Of a stretch of 35,904 bases of DNA, positions 17,450 through 25,540 are shown piece by piece. Made by a program: the position numbers and the translations under genes. This DNA is from a virus: positions 1-35,904 of the IMG/VR virus record IMGVR_UViG_3300008110_000328; one strand, given 5' to 3'. Position 1 is the first letter of the stretch, and every line of letters begins with the position of its first letter. The notes under the pieces were generated by a model. That model did no database searches and was not told the origin of the DNA. It saw only the letters and a list, made by a program, of their open reading frames with translations.

Positions 17450-17469
17450 TTAAGTAGTTTCCTTTCTTA

Positions 17470-18090
17470 TTACATGCGCAGACCGATTACTGCGAAGTTG
17501 CCCGCATAAGCGTCAGAAACGCTTGTGAGTGCGGTGCGTGAACCTGTGCCGAGAACGATGCCGAGCTTGCCAGCGTCGTCGTGGGCGCAGCCAGTTACTT
17601 TTCCGCCGTTAGCAGAGAGCTTGAAGCCCGAGCCAACCGTGAGTGTGCCGTCAATGGCATTAGCGGAGAGGGTGAAGATGCCGCGAGTAGCGACTGGAAC
17701 GGCTTGGCCGGGCAGTACGCACATAAGCTCTTCAGCCTTCTGGCGGTAGTAGAGAAGTTTTTCACCATTCTCGTCGTGCTTTGCAGTCTGACGGAGGGTG
17801 AGTCCAAGGCAGTTGGTCAAGTCACCAGAAGCAGCAGGAGTGACTTTGAGATTTACCTTTGGATATTGGTTAACACCGACATGGGGGAAGTCGGTCTTGC
17901 CGAGATAAGAGTCGGAAGAGTATGAAACAGGGTCAAGGTCAAAGTTGCCAGCGGAAACTTTGACAAATACCCCTGCGTCACCAGTTCCAACGCCGGTTAC
18001 GTTATCGTTGACGGCAGCGTCAACGAGAGCGTACATATTTACCACATCATTCTCGTTATATTGACGGAATGGTAGGAGACGATTAGCCAT
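17470..18090 (-). CDS. Capsid-associated (decoration-type) protein
   Basis: 206 residues, starting MANRLLPFRQYNENDVVNMY. I recall proteins with this N-terminus and with the segments SSDSYLGKTDFPHVGVNQYP, LGLTLRQTAKHDENGEKLLY and LPGQAVPVATRGIFTLSANA directly upstream of the major capsid gene in other large phages. An abundant head protein or decoration protein is likely. AAAGGA lies 10 nt before the ATG. It shares the raised G+C of the capsid gene and is separated from it by 20 nt, so the two are one transcription unit. The exact role is not known to me. Confidence 0.7.
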   Translation of the reverse strand: MANRLLPFRQYNENDVVNMYALVDAAVNDNVTGVGTGDAGVFVKVSAGNFDLDPVSYSSDSYLGKTDFPHVGVNQYPKVNLKVTPAASGDLTNCLGLTLRQTAKHDENGEKLLYYRQKAEELMCVLPGQAVPVATRGIFTLSANAIDGTLTVGSGFKLSANGGKVTGCAHDDAGKLGIVLGTGSRTALTSVSDAYAGNFAVIGLRM

Positions 18091-18109
18091 AATAGTTGTC
18101 CTTTGAGTT

Positions 18110-18117
18110 GTTTACAG
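18110..18117 (-). promoter_or_regulatory. CTGTAAAC element before the capsid-associated gene
   Basis: The minus strand reads CTGTAAACAACTCAAAGGAC, with the Shine-Dalgarno AAAGGA and the ATG at 18090 following. It is a one-base variant of the GTGTAAAY octamer. It lies just after the protease-scaffold stop and could start the capsid transcript. Confidence 0.35.
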
Positions 18118-18127
18118 TTAATTATTA

Positions 18128-18832
18128 TTATTTAGAATAGCTTACGCTAATATTTTCGCGAGAGAACGCTTTGGCGAACTTCTCACGGAAAGACTGCTCA
18201 ACAGCAACTTTGCTGTCAGGAGCTTTGTTGGTGGCTGTTGCGTTATCGAGTGCAGCAGCGACATCAGCCTTCTGTTCCTCGACTTTTACTTCGGGAGTTG
18301 CAGAAGCTTTGCTGACTTCTTTGAGACGAGCTTCAACCTGCTCAGAAATTTTCTTTTCAATCTCTGCGGCTTGAGCTTTGATAAACTCTTTGTTCTTGTG
18401 CTTCCAAACAGCAGAGAACTTCTCCTTGTAAGAAGCGAATGCCTCTTCGGTAGCTTCAAGAGCTTGAACTTCACCAATGATCAATTTGCGATCTTCATCG
18501 CTAAGATCATAAGCGGCATCAAGTTCACCAACGCGAGCATTAATACGAGCTACAGCTTCTTCTTGAGCTTTTGCTTCTTTAATCTTGTTAAGCTCTTCTT
18601 GTGTTTTGGCAAGCTCTGCCTTCATTGATTCTACTGAAGCGACTGTCTCATTGTAAAGCTTCTCGGCTTTGTCTTTAGCGGCCTTCTCGGCTGCAATGGA
18701 GTCGCGATACTCTGCATCTTTTTGTTTGATGGCTTCAGCGAAATGGCTGGTCATTGAAGCGACAGCCTCTTCACCAAACTTCTTCTCAAGAAGAGCAGAC
18801 TTTAACTCTGTGATAAGTTTTTCTAAGTCCAT
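18128..18832 (-). CDS. Possible internal-start scaffold-only product
   Basis: The ATG at 18832 (residue 294 of the fusion) starts exactly where the coiled scaffold part begins (MDLEKLITELKSALLEKKF) and would give 234 residues. A TGTAAAAA octamer lies 12 nt upstream at 18845-18852, like the elements before other genes here. Lambda (C/Nu3) and related phages make scaffold this way. There is no good Shine-Dalgarno, so this is only a proposal. Confidence 0.3.
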   Translation of the reverse strand: MDLEKLITELKSALLEKKFGEEAVASMTSHFAEAIKQKDAEYRDSIAAEKAAKDKAEKLYNETVASVESMKAELAKTQEELNKIKEAKAQEEAVARINARVGELDAAYDLSDEDRKLIIGEVQALEATEEAFASYKEKFSAVWKHKNKEFIKAQAAEIEKKISEQVEARLKEVSKASATPEVKVEEQKADVAAALDNATATNKAPDSKVAVEQSFREKFAKAFSRENISVSYSK

Positions 18833-19711
18833 ATGGTTTATTGTTTTTACATTTTTTCTCTCTAAAATGGAATTTGATTTTTTATTCGATAAAAATGCCT
18901 GCACTTCTTGGATACAGTTTTCAGTCGCTTCTGCCTCTTCGTTTTTGTTCTCGTCTTCTTGTAAATGAAATGACGGAGCGTTTTCAAATGCTACAACACC
19001 ATTGACTTGCGCTGCTGGATTTGTAGTAAATCCGCCACCTAATGGATAAATCTCTCCAACGATTAATCTGTAAACTGGAGTGCCGTCTTTTAATTTACCA
19101 GAGCCGCCTTTTGCTTTTAAAAATGGAGCGAACTCTTCAATTTGCTTTGGGTCAGTAATGATATCAGCATCTTTTAAAGATTGACTTCCAACTGCCAAAT
19201 AATAATTACTAAAACCAATTTCCCAACTTGCAGAAATTGAATTATAAAAAGAATCTTTTGGGTCAGAATTTCTCAACATCAGCGATGTGAATTTTTTATC
19301 AACAGTTTTATAAATAACACCGGCAACTGACAAATAAACAGGATCAAGACTCTTGCCAACCTCTTCTTCTGTTAAAAATTTGTTATCAGAAATTCTATTG
19401 AAAGAGTAATTTGTGATATGGCCAACAACGCGCTCTTTGTTATGCTCAATGTTAAGATATTTATTCATGAAGCGCTTTGCAATCTTTGATGCAGTAGCGC
19501 CAGAAATACCATCTCCGTTGTTATTGATCATATTCGGGACCGCAAGATTAAAAGAAACCCCGAGAAGATCAGGATTGTCTTCAAAATCTATTTTTGGAGA
19601 AAGTTTCTTGAGTTCATCCAAAGAAGCTTTGGATACTTTGAAGCGTTCATCCGAAATACCATAACAAGCGACAGCAACATTGTCCAAAATCGTGCTATAC
19701 TTGAATGCCAT
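18128..19711 (-). CDS. Prohead protease fused to scaffold (core) protein
   Basis: 527 residues in two parts. Residues 1-250 form a U9/S78-like prohead protease: LNIEHNKERVVGHITNYSF carries the candidate catalytic His90, and FYNSISASWEIGFSN carries the candidate serine (S160 or S162) in the expected beta-strand. Residues 295-527 are highly charged and helical, rich in Lys/Glu/Ala (MDLEKLITELKSALLEKKFG through LYNETVASVESMKAELAKTQ), as expected of an internal scaffold. The two roles are separate genes in T4 (gp21 and gp22) and are fused or nested in other phages. A methionine at residue 294 could start a scaffold-only product. It directly follows the portal gene (3 nt gap) and precedes the capsid genes. 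Confidence 0.85.
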   Translation of the reverse strand: MAFKYSTILDNVAVACYGISDERFKVSKASLDELKKLSPKIDFEDNPDLLGVSFNLAVPNMINNNGDGISGATASKIAKRFMNKYLNIEHNKERVVGHITNYSFNRISDNKFLTEEEVGKSLDPVYLSVAGVIYKTVDKKFTSLMLRNSDPKDSFYNSISASWEIGFSNYYLAVGSQSLKDADIITDPKQIEEFAPFLKAKGGSGKLKDGTPVYRLIVGEIYPLGGGFTTNPAAQVNGVVAFENAPSFHLQEDENKNEEAEATENCIQEVQAFLSNKKSNSILERKNVKTINHMDLEKLITELKSALLEKKFGEEAVASMTSHFAEAIKQKDAEYRDSIAAEKAAKDKAEKLYNETVASVESMKAELAKTQEELNKIKEAKAQEEAVARINARVGELDAAYDLSDEDRKLIIGEVQALEATEEAFASYKEKFSAVWKHKNKEFIKAQAAEIEKKISEQVEARLKEVSKASATPEVKVEEQKADVAAALDNATATNKAPDSKVAVEQSFREKFAKAFSRENISVSYSK

Positions 19712-19714
19712 ATT

Positions 19715-21637
19715 TTATTTTACAGCAGAATGATGCAAAATGGCCGCAGAATATTCATCAAGTAAAAATTCATCAGCTGCATCAAGAACAGATTGCATTG
19801 GTTGCAGCTTTTCAATTTCATCAAGATTGGCCATGCATTTTTGAACACTTGCTACCCAATCTTCTCTTGAACTTGATGCAATAACTTTCTTACAAAGATT
19901 TGCTACATTTGATTTTTGCTCCTCGCTTAAAGAAGCCACGGCAAATTTCTTTGCCGCAAAATCTTCAGCCGCTTTCATAAAAGCATCTACTTCATAAATT
20001 GTAGTTTGAATATCTTTTCTTGATGCGGTTGCTCCAACAGGTCTGCCAGCACCAGACTGTTTAGGTGCTGCGGTAGGAGTTGGGGTCGCTCCTTGTACCA
20101 TTGGTACGCCACCAACAATTGGATTATAATATCCCTTCTCTCGGTCAGCGACAAATTTTTGCTGCGCAGAAGAAAGATCAGCAACATTAGGCAATTTACC
20201 ATTATTAATAGATTCGATGCCTTGCTCTGGAGTAAGAATCCCAATTTCCATCAAACGACTGATGGTTCTCATGTATTGAGTTTCATCTTTCAAATCGATT
20301 TCGGTAAATTTAGCTGTAGGCCAAGCGCGGAATCCCAAGTCTTTAGAAATACGAATAATTTCTGGCTGAAGAACGTCATTAAGAAAGGCGTTTCTAGCTT
20401 CTTTTAAACGCTCCATAAAGAAACTAATTTTCGCACTTTGACCATTGTATTTTTCGTTACCAAGCATAACGTTCATCAAGCCCTCCTTGATGTCGTCATT
20501 TAAAACTTCGTATTTTTCTTTGCCAACAACTTTCTTTAAATCAGGAATTACGAAATCAGCTTTTGTGGTATAATCAGAAACAAGAACACGACCAACACTT
20601 TCATTCATAAATAAGTTTTGCATGGCTGTCATGTTGGCGGGATTAATACCGCCTTTATCTGGCTCTGCGCCCATTGTAATTAAAAGAATTACATTCTCTA
20701 CGGTACGCGCAATAGCTTGGTCAATACGCTTTAATTCAATTTTAGCATTAATATCCTCAAGAACTGGATAAGCGAAGGGAACGGCAAATGGTTCATAATC
20801 TTGTTTCTTATAAAAAGAATAAAGCAAATACTTTGGATCAAGCTTCATATTCAAACCGTCTCTAAAATACTGTTTGCTCTTGATTTGCTTTTGAATTTCT
20901 GGGTCAAATCCATTAAGGAGTTCAACGTCAGCGTCATCCTTTGGATTCTTTAGGCGTTCAAGCTCATATTCAGAAAGAATCTTTTCGTAAACCGCCTCTG
21001 CAAAAGAACTAGAGATTTTGGCTACAACATCGTAAGGATTAATCAAAATATAACGAAGAGGAACTTTATTGTTTTTGATTCCGTTTTCGCTTAAGCCCGA
21101 AAGAAGTTTAAAATCTTCAGCATTAAATTTACCGTCAATACGATAAAGGAAAATATTACCGCTACGATAGTATTCGCGAAAATACTGATCTTTAAGTTTC
21201 CAGAGTTTAATTTTCTCAAACCATTTTTGAAAAAATTCACGGCTACGTTCCGTGCCGCCTTCAAGATAAACGTCTGTGTTGGCAAACTCTGTGGCAATAT
21301 CAATTGTATTTCTAACAATCGCTACGTTTGCATAAGCCTTCTGACAAAGAATGATTGCGTCGCGAACATCAACGCCGTCTTTTGTATATTCGTAGGGAAG
21401 AAGACCTTGACTAAGCAACGAGTATCTGCCAATGTTTACATCAGTTCCATTTCTTGGGACTTTAGTTTTTGATGGGGACGCGTTTTCTTTTGCTCTGTTG
21501 TATGAGGCTTGAGAAACTTCTTTGAAAAAAGGCTCGCCCATGAGTTTTGGCTCATACGAAGCTTGAGAAACTTGAACAGGCTGTACTTTTTCAAATCTTG
21601 TCCAATAATCAGACTTTTTATTGTATTGGCGTGCCAT
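19715..21637 (-). CDS. Portal protein
   Basis: 640 residues, located between the large terminase and the prohead protease. VDVRDAIILCQKAYANVAIV, RNTIDIATEFANTDVYLEGG, FREYYRSGNIFLYRIDGKF and YILINPYDVVAKI are the wing and core segments expected of a phage portal. The long helical segment IKEGLMNVMLGNEKYNGQS and the FFMERLKEARNAFLNDVLQP helix fit the crown-proximal core. The C-terminal 100 residues, after a Pro/Ala-rich linker, form an extra helical domain (ATIYEVDAFMKAAEDFAAKK-like). It should form the dodecameric DNA gate at one capsid vertex and dock the terminase. TATAAT lies just before the ATG inside an AT-only palindrome. Confidence 0.88.
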   Translation of the reverse strand: MARQYNKKSDYWTRFEKVQPVQVSQASYEPKLMGEPFFKEVSQASYNRAKENASPSKTKVPRNGTDVNIGRYSLLSQGLLPYEYTKDGVDVRDAIILCQKAYANVAIVRNTIDIATEFANTDVYLEGGTERSREFFQKWFEKIKLWKLKDQYFREYYRSGNIFLYRIDGKFNAEDFKLLSGLSENGIKNNKVPLRYILINPYDVVAKISSSFAEAVYEKILSEYELERLKNPKDDADVELLNGFDPEIQKQIKSKQYFRDGLNMKLDPKYLLYSFYKKQDYEPFAVPFAYPVLEDINAKIELKRIDQAIARTVENVILLITMGAEPDKGGINPANMTAMQNLFMNESVGRVLVSDYTTKADFVIPDLKKVVGKEKYEVLNDDIKEGLMNVMLGNEKYNGQSAKISFFMERLKEARNAFLNDVLQPEIIRISKDLGFRAWPTAKFTEIDLKDETQYMRTISRLMEIGILTPEQGIESINNGKLPNVADLSSAQQKFVADREKGYYNPIVGGVPMVQGATPTPTAAPKQSGAGRPVGATASRKDIQTTIYEVDAFMKAAEDFAAKKFAVASLSEEQKSNVANLCKKVIASSSREDWVASVQKCMANLDEIEKLQPMQSVLDAADEFLLDEYSAAILHHSAVK

Positions 21638-21661
21638 TTTATTATATAATAAAAGTTACAC
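21637..21661 (-). promoter_or_regulatory. GTGTAACT element and 18-bp AT palindrome at the portal start
   Basis: On the minus strand GTGTAACT (21654-21661) is followed by the perfect palindrome TTTTATTATATAATAAAA (21637-21654), whose last base is the A of the portal ATG. The palindrome contains TATAAT. This could be a promoter, or a structure at the ribosome site that affects portal translation. No Shine-Dalgarno is visible. Confidence 0.4.
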
Positions 21662-21691
21662 TAAAAGTCTCAAAAGTACTTTGTATAACTT

Positions 21692-23560
21692 TTACCGAGC
21701 AAAGAATGGAACAAATGTAGAAGTACTTTTTTCAACTTTGGTGTCTATCATGTCAAAATATACCTTAGCCATCCAGTTCCCAAGAACTAAACAAGAATAA
21801 GAGTCCTTTCTTGTTTTTTCTGCTCCGCTTTGCTTTTTTAATTCTGGCGGCAAATCAAAGCTTTGATGACCATTAGCGGTTGTTGTAGGCATGATAAGAG
21901 AGCATTGAGCCTTAACCAACTCAATCATATCAGCCTGATGATCAACAAAATCTACCATTTTAGCTTCAATGCTTTGACCATCTTCTTGATCGCGAATAAA
22001 TTTTAAACCTTTAATTGGAATATTTTTACTTTTCTGGGCAGTGAAATCATTGTCAACCGCTTCTGCTGCAAAAAGAATTTTTCTATGGTCTAAATTAGAC
22101 TGAAGTAGTTCATTAGCATATCTAATCCATGAACTTGTTGGTATTCTTAAGTAGCAAATTTTATTAGTGCTTTTATTGTATACGTTTCTTGCTTTCCTTA
22201 ATTGGTCTTGATAGGTTTCTGGCGCATCAAAATCAGCTTCAAATGTTTTAATTTCAATTTTACTGTTCTTAAATAATTCGCTTTCATTCGCGGCATTTAT
22301 GAACTGCAATCCACCGTTATAGTCGCCGCACATTGCAACAATATTAAAATGATTAAATAAATAATGCAGATATTCAATATGCTTTTTTAAATTTGTGCCA
22401 GAAAGCGCGTAATTATGCACAAGAATTCCTTTGCGAGTAGCTTTATCAAGCTTTACGACATTCATCGCGAAATCGTCAGAAGATTCATTTTCTGCCCATG
22501 AAGGGTCAAAGCTTAAAATATATTCGGCGTTCTTTTCTCCAGCTACTTCAATTGCCTGTCCTTCGCCAACCTTAATTGTGCATTCGTGCATCTTGCTAAG
22601 TTTGAAATAACCAGAAGAATCATCTACAAATTGAGATCCAAACTCTCTTTTGAATTGGGATTCAGACATTGTTGCTTTTGCTTGAGTCAACAAGCTTTCA
22701 TCGTACAAACCATGAGGAGCAATATCGTAAGAGAAATGCAAGATTGCTCTTGAAGCGGAGCCTTTAGCATTTCTTTCTGGAGTTATAATCAAATTTTCGT
22801 ATTGCTTGTACAGCTTATACATGTATTCGAATTGATACGAAGCAGAAGAAAGAACAATAATTTTGTTATTGGGCCAAGCGTATCTATCTTCTTCTTTCAT
22901 TTCGCCGCGTTTAATAAGCTCGGTCTCTAAATCCCAAACTTGTTTTCTTTCGGTTGGGTTTTGAACAACGGAAAGGAACGGAATAATAACTTCATTAAAA
23001 ATGCGATCTGGCATCAGCAAGAATTCGTCAATCATCATGCGGTGGAAACGAAAACCACGAAGCTTTTCGCCGTCACCAAGAGGCAAACATGTAATCTTGC
23101 TGCGGCCAATTTCCATTGTCCATTCATCGGAGCTTTTGGAAACTTTAGTAATGCACTGTTTTAAAAATACTGCGTTAGGCTTCTCTGCAATTTCTTCTAT
23201 CTTACGGAAAATCATCTTCGCCTGACGGAATGTTTTACTGACAATGCCAATATGCACGCCTTGATTTAATATGGCGTCTAAAGATGCAAATACCGCGCAG
23301 GTAAAGCTCTTTGATAGTCCACGACTCCATACCATCATAGAATAATCTGTTTCAAACATGGTTTTAATCGCCATGTGTTGGAATGGAAACAGTTTAACTC
23401 CACAAATAATCTCCGAAGAGAACGAAATATTTGAACGTAAGAATTTATAGAGAAGGATTTTGGCATCCCTCTCTTCCAAGAATCCCTTTTTATCAAGAAT
23501 TTCTTGATTTACGTTACGGAATAAATTTTTTCTTTTTTGATTTCCTTCGATCCAAGCCAT
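21692..23560 (-). CDS. Large terminase subunit (packaging ATPase and nuclease)
   Basis: 622 residues from the ATG at 23560 (MAWIEGNQKRKNLFR), which has AAGGA 7 nt upstream. A TTG 14 codons earlier is in frame but less likely. The ATPase has a Walker A variant SRGLSKS (79-85) and Walker B MMIDEF (175-180). FPFQHMAIKTMF (about 58-69) is the adenine-binding region of terminases. The nuclease half shows SFDPSWAENESSDDFAM, MCGDYNGG and, near the end, DFVDHQADMIEL, giving the acidic metal-binding set of the RNase H-like fold. It drives DNA through the portal encoded next to it. The start overlaps the ERCC4-like nuclease gene by 52 nt. Confidence 0.9.
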   Translation of the reverse strand: MAWIEGNQKRKNLFRNVNQEILDKKGFLEERDAKILLYKFLRSNISFSSEIICGVKLFPFQHMAIKTMFETDYSMMVWSRGLSKSFTCAVFASLDAILNQGVHIGIVSKTFRQAKMIFRKIEEIAEKPNAVFLKQCITKVSKSSDEWTMEIGRSKITCLPLGDGEKLRGFRFHRMMIDEFLLMPDRIFNEVIIPFLSVVQNPTERKQVWDLETELIKRGEMKEEDRYAWPNNKIIVLSSASYQFEYMYKLYKQYENLIITPERNAKGSASRAILHFSYDIAPHGLYDESLLTQAKATMSESQFKREFGSQFVDDSSGYFKLSKMHECTIKVGEGQAIEVAGEKNAEYILSFDPSWAENESSDDFAMNVVKLDKATRKGILVHNYALSGTNLKKHIEYLHYLFNHFNIVAMCGDYNGGLQFINAANESELFKNSKIEIKTFEADFDAPETYQDQLRKARNVYNKSTNKICYLRIPTSSWIRYANELLQSNLDHRKILFAAEAVDNDFTAQKSKNIPIKGLKFIRDQEDGQSIEAKMVDFVDHQADMIELVKAQCSLIMPTTTANGHQSFDLPPELKKQSGAEKTRKDSYSCLVLGNWMAKVYFDMIDTKVEKSTSTFVPFFAR

Positions 23561-24489
23561 GATGAGTCCTTGTCTAAGAAATATTGAATGTCTACGTCCC
23601 AAAGAAGACTGCCGATTGCAGTCAATTTGGGAATTAGAATTTCACTATTAGTTCTGTTACCTGAAAATATAAATTGGCAATATCCCGCAAACTCATGTTG
23701 CAGCAATCTCATGTTATGGTATATGAATTTCAAATTCGCCTTATGAGGAGTAAAGTCATTATTATTCCTTATACGTTCTAAAGTAGATTCGATAACTATA
23801 AACAAATAACATTCCATTTCCTTGCATCTTTGTAGCTCTCGCCTAAATCTATTCAAGTTATCTCCAACTAAAGTTCCTTTAAAATCAGATTCAGACTTTC
23901 TATCGACAAAAGTTTTTGTATAGTTCGTGCCGCCAGCGGTATAGTCACCGAAATCTAATTTAACCTGCCTCTCTCTTTTAAAACTTAAAGGCTGCTGCTC
24001 TCTTGTATCAACAAAAATTTCAACGTCAGAAAAGTCTTCGCGAAATTTTTTAGGCAAACTCCTTCTGAACATAGGTTCAATTTTGATCTCGTCGCATATT
24101 CCAGAATATGAACCAAAATGCTTTTTATAAAGATCAATAGTTGGCATATCACTAGTTTCCAACTCCAAATGACATGGTGCATATTTCAAATCTTTACTCT
24201 GCACCCTATATGCTAGCATTTTTTTAATCTGTTCTCTTACCTTTTCTGGAGATTCTATTTCGCACCACCTTAAAAGCTGCTCTCTATTTTCAAAATCTTT
24301 TTCAAAATAGGACTCTTTGTCCTTAAATGGCAAGAAAGTTCCTGTTAATAGATTTTTCCTTGGATAATGGGCAAGATAGTACTCATTAATACCTATCTTA
24401 TGTTTTTTTATATGGGCGTGCAGACTCCTTTCCGAAGAAAAGGAACTATTGCAAATTTTGCAACGGTTGGAATCGTTAGACTGCATCAT
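23509..24489 (-). CDS. C2H2 zinc finger fused to an ERCC4/XPF-type nuclease domain
   Basis: 326 residues. Residues 10-30 are a classical C2H2 finger: C10-x2-C13-x12-H26-x3-H30 (CKICNSSFSSERSLHAHIKK). Residues 155-225 carry the ERCC4 nuclease core: VEIFVDTREQQPLSF, then LDFGDYTAGG and TFVDRKSESDF, matching GDx(n)ERKx3D with D196 in place of Glu. Helices follow (NRFRRELQRCKEMECYLFIV). XPF/MUS81 relatives cut branched DNA. No HhH domain is visible. The gene overlaps its upstream neighbour by 14 nt and the terminase by 52 nt, so a role in preparing concatemers for packaging is plausible but inferred. Confidence 0.75.
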   Translation of the reverse strand: MMQSNDSNRCKICNSSFSSERSLHAHIKKHKIGINEYYLAHYPRKNLLTGTFLPFKDKESYFEKDFENREQLLRWCEIESPEKVREQIKKMLAYRVQSKDLKYAPCHLELETSDMPTIDLYKKHFGSYSGICDEIKIEPMFRRSLPKKFREDFSDVEIFVDTREQQPLSFKRERQVKLDFGDYTAGGTNYTKTFVDRKSESDFKGTLVGDNLNRFRRELQRCKEMECYLFIVIESTLERIRNNNDFTPHKANLKFIYHNMRLLQHEFAGYCQFIFSGNRTNSEILIPKLTAIGSLLWDVDIQYFLDKDSSWLGSKEIKKEKIYSVT

Positions 24490-25540
24490 CTAATGATATT
24501 CCTAATATGCGCGCCTTCCACTCAACCATACTTTCCATCTTTTTAGCCTCATCAGTAACAAGCGACTTTTGCATTTCAGCAATTTTAATCATATTAGCGC
24601 GCTCTTCTTCGTCTTGGAAAAGTTGAACAATAGAAAGGATAGAAGCATTCTCTTTTTGCCTAGATGAGATTCTTTCGCGCCTATCTCCTTGCAGTTTTTT
24701 AATTAAACTTTCCACTCTACCTTCGCATTGGTGGTATTCGCTACTTTTTGCTTTTATGATCTCGGCCAAACGAATACTCATTTCGTTTTGCTCCTGAGTT
24801 TCCTCAAACATTTTATTAAGTTTGTCTAAATGGCGAGAAGTAGTTTCTAGATTAATAATTTCTTTGCAAACATTCATGTACAAATTAACCTCATCTGCCG
24901 TCAAATCAGGTTTATCCCAAGTCATGCGGATAAACTCCTGCTCGAAAATGTTTCTGTCATCTTCTGACGTATAGCAATTTATAATTTTTTGAAATCTAGA
25001 GTTTGCCAGATTGATAGAAAGCTTTTCTGCACAAACTTTATGATGTCTGCTTAATCTATCTTTATCAATCTTTTCTCCTGTCGCTTCATTGATACGATTA
25101 ATAACTCTTTCTATTGAACGCGGAGTTTGATATTTAACAAACATCGCATCATCTGATGTGGCATTATTCTCGCAACCAGAATTTCTAATATAAGAACCGA
25201 CAGTTCTATGCTCAAGACCCATTGCCGAAATTGGGCGATCTGGATAAAGAAGCTCCGCAATTCTAAGAGCAGAGATTCCATTCCTAGCTTGATCTTCAAT
25301 AAACTGCTCTTGTTCTGGCGTTAGCGGCAGATCACCAATCTTTTCGTATTTTGATGTTTTATACTGAATTTTATTGGACGCCAACAAAGAACGTATAGCG
25401 ATCCCTTGTTTTGTGCGTCCATCCAAATTTTCGTCATTGAAGAATTTGCGCGTGATTGTATTTAAATCAGGGAACTCTTTTGCAAGCTCCATGATTTTCT
25501 TGCGATCTTCTTCTGTGAAACTTATTTTATTGTTGGCCAC
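24476..25540 (-). CDS. DNA-binding protein, candidate small terminase subunit
   Basis: 354 residues. The N-terminal half has HTH-like segments: SFTEEDRKKIMELAKEFPDL, LTPEQEQFIEDQARNGISAL followed by RIAELLYPDR, and SIERVINRINEATGEKIDKD. The C-terminal half is a long charged helix, probably coiled coil (KEIINLETTSRHLDKLNKMF to HQCEGRVESLIKKLQGDRRE). DNA-binding head plus oligomerising coil, two genes upstream of the large terminase, is what a small terminase looks like, but I see no diagnostic motif and it is longer than most. It overlaps both neighbours (14 nt each), so translation is coupled. A transcription or replication role is the alternative. Confidence 0.55.
   Translation of the reverse strand: MANNKISFTEEDRKKIMELAKEFPDLNTITRKFFNDENLDGRTKQGIAIRSLLASNKIQYKTSKYEKIGDLPLTPEQEQFIEDQARNGISALRIAELLYPDRPISAMGLEHRTVGSYIRNSGCENNATSDDAMFVKYQTPRSIERVINRINEATGEKIDKDRLSRHHKVCAEKLSINLANSRFQKIINCYTSEDDRNIFEQEFIRMTWDKPDLTADEVNLYMNVCKEIINLETTSRHLDKLNKMFEETQEQNEMSIRLAEIIKAKSSEYHQCEGRVESLIKKLQGDRRERISSRQKENASILSIVQLFQDEEERANMIKIAEMQKSLVTDEAKKMESMVEWKARILGISLDDAV

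Noticed and set aside
23561-23602. Longer N-terminus of the large terminase from TTG at 23602
   Set aside because: The ATG at 23560 has AAGGA at good distance, and the extra 14 residues overlap the upstream gene further.
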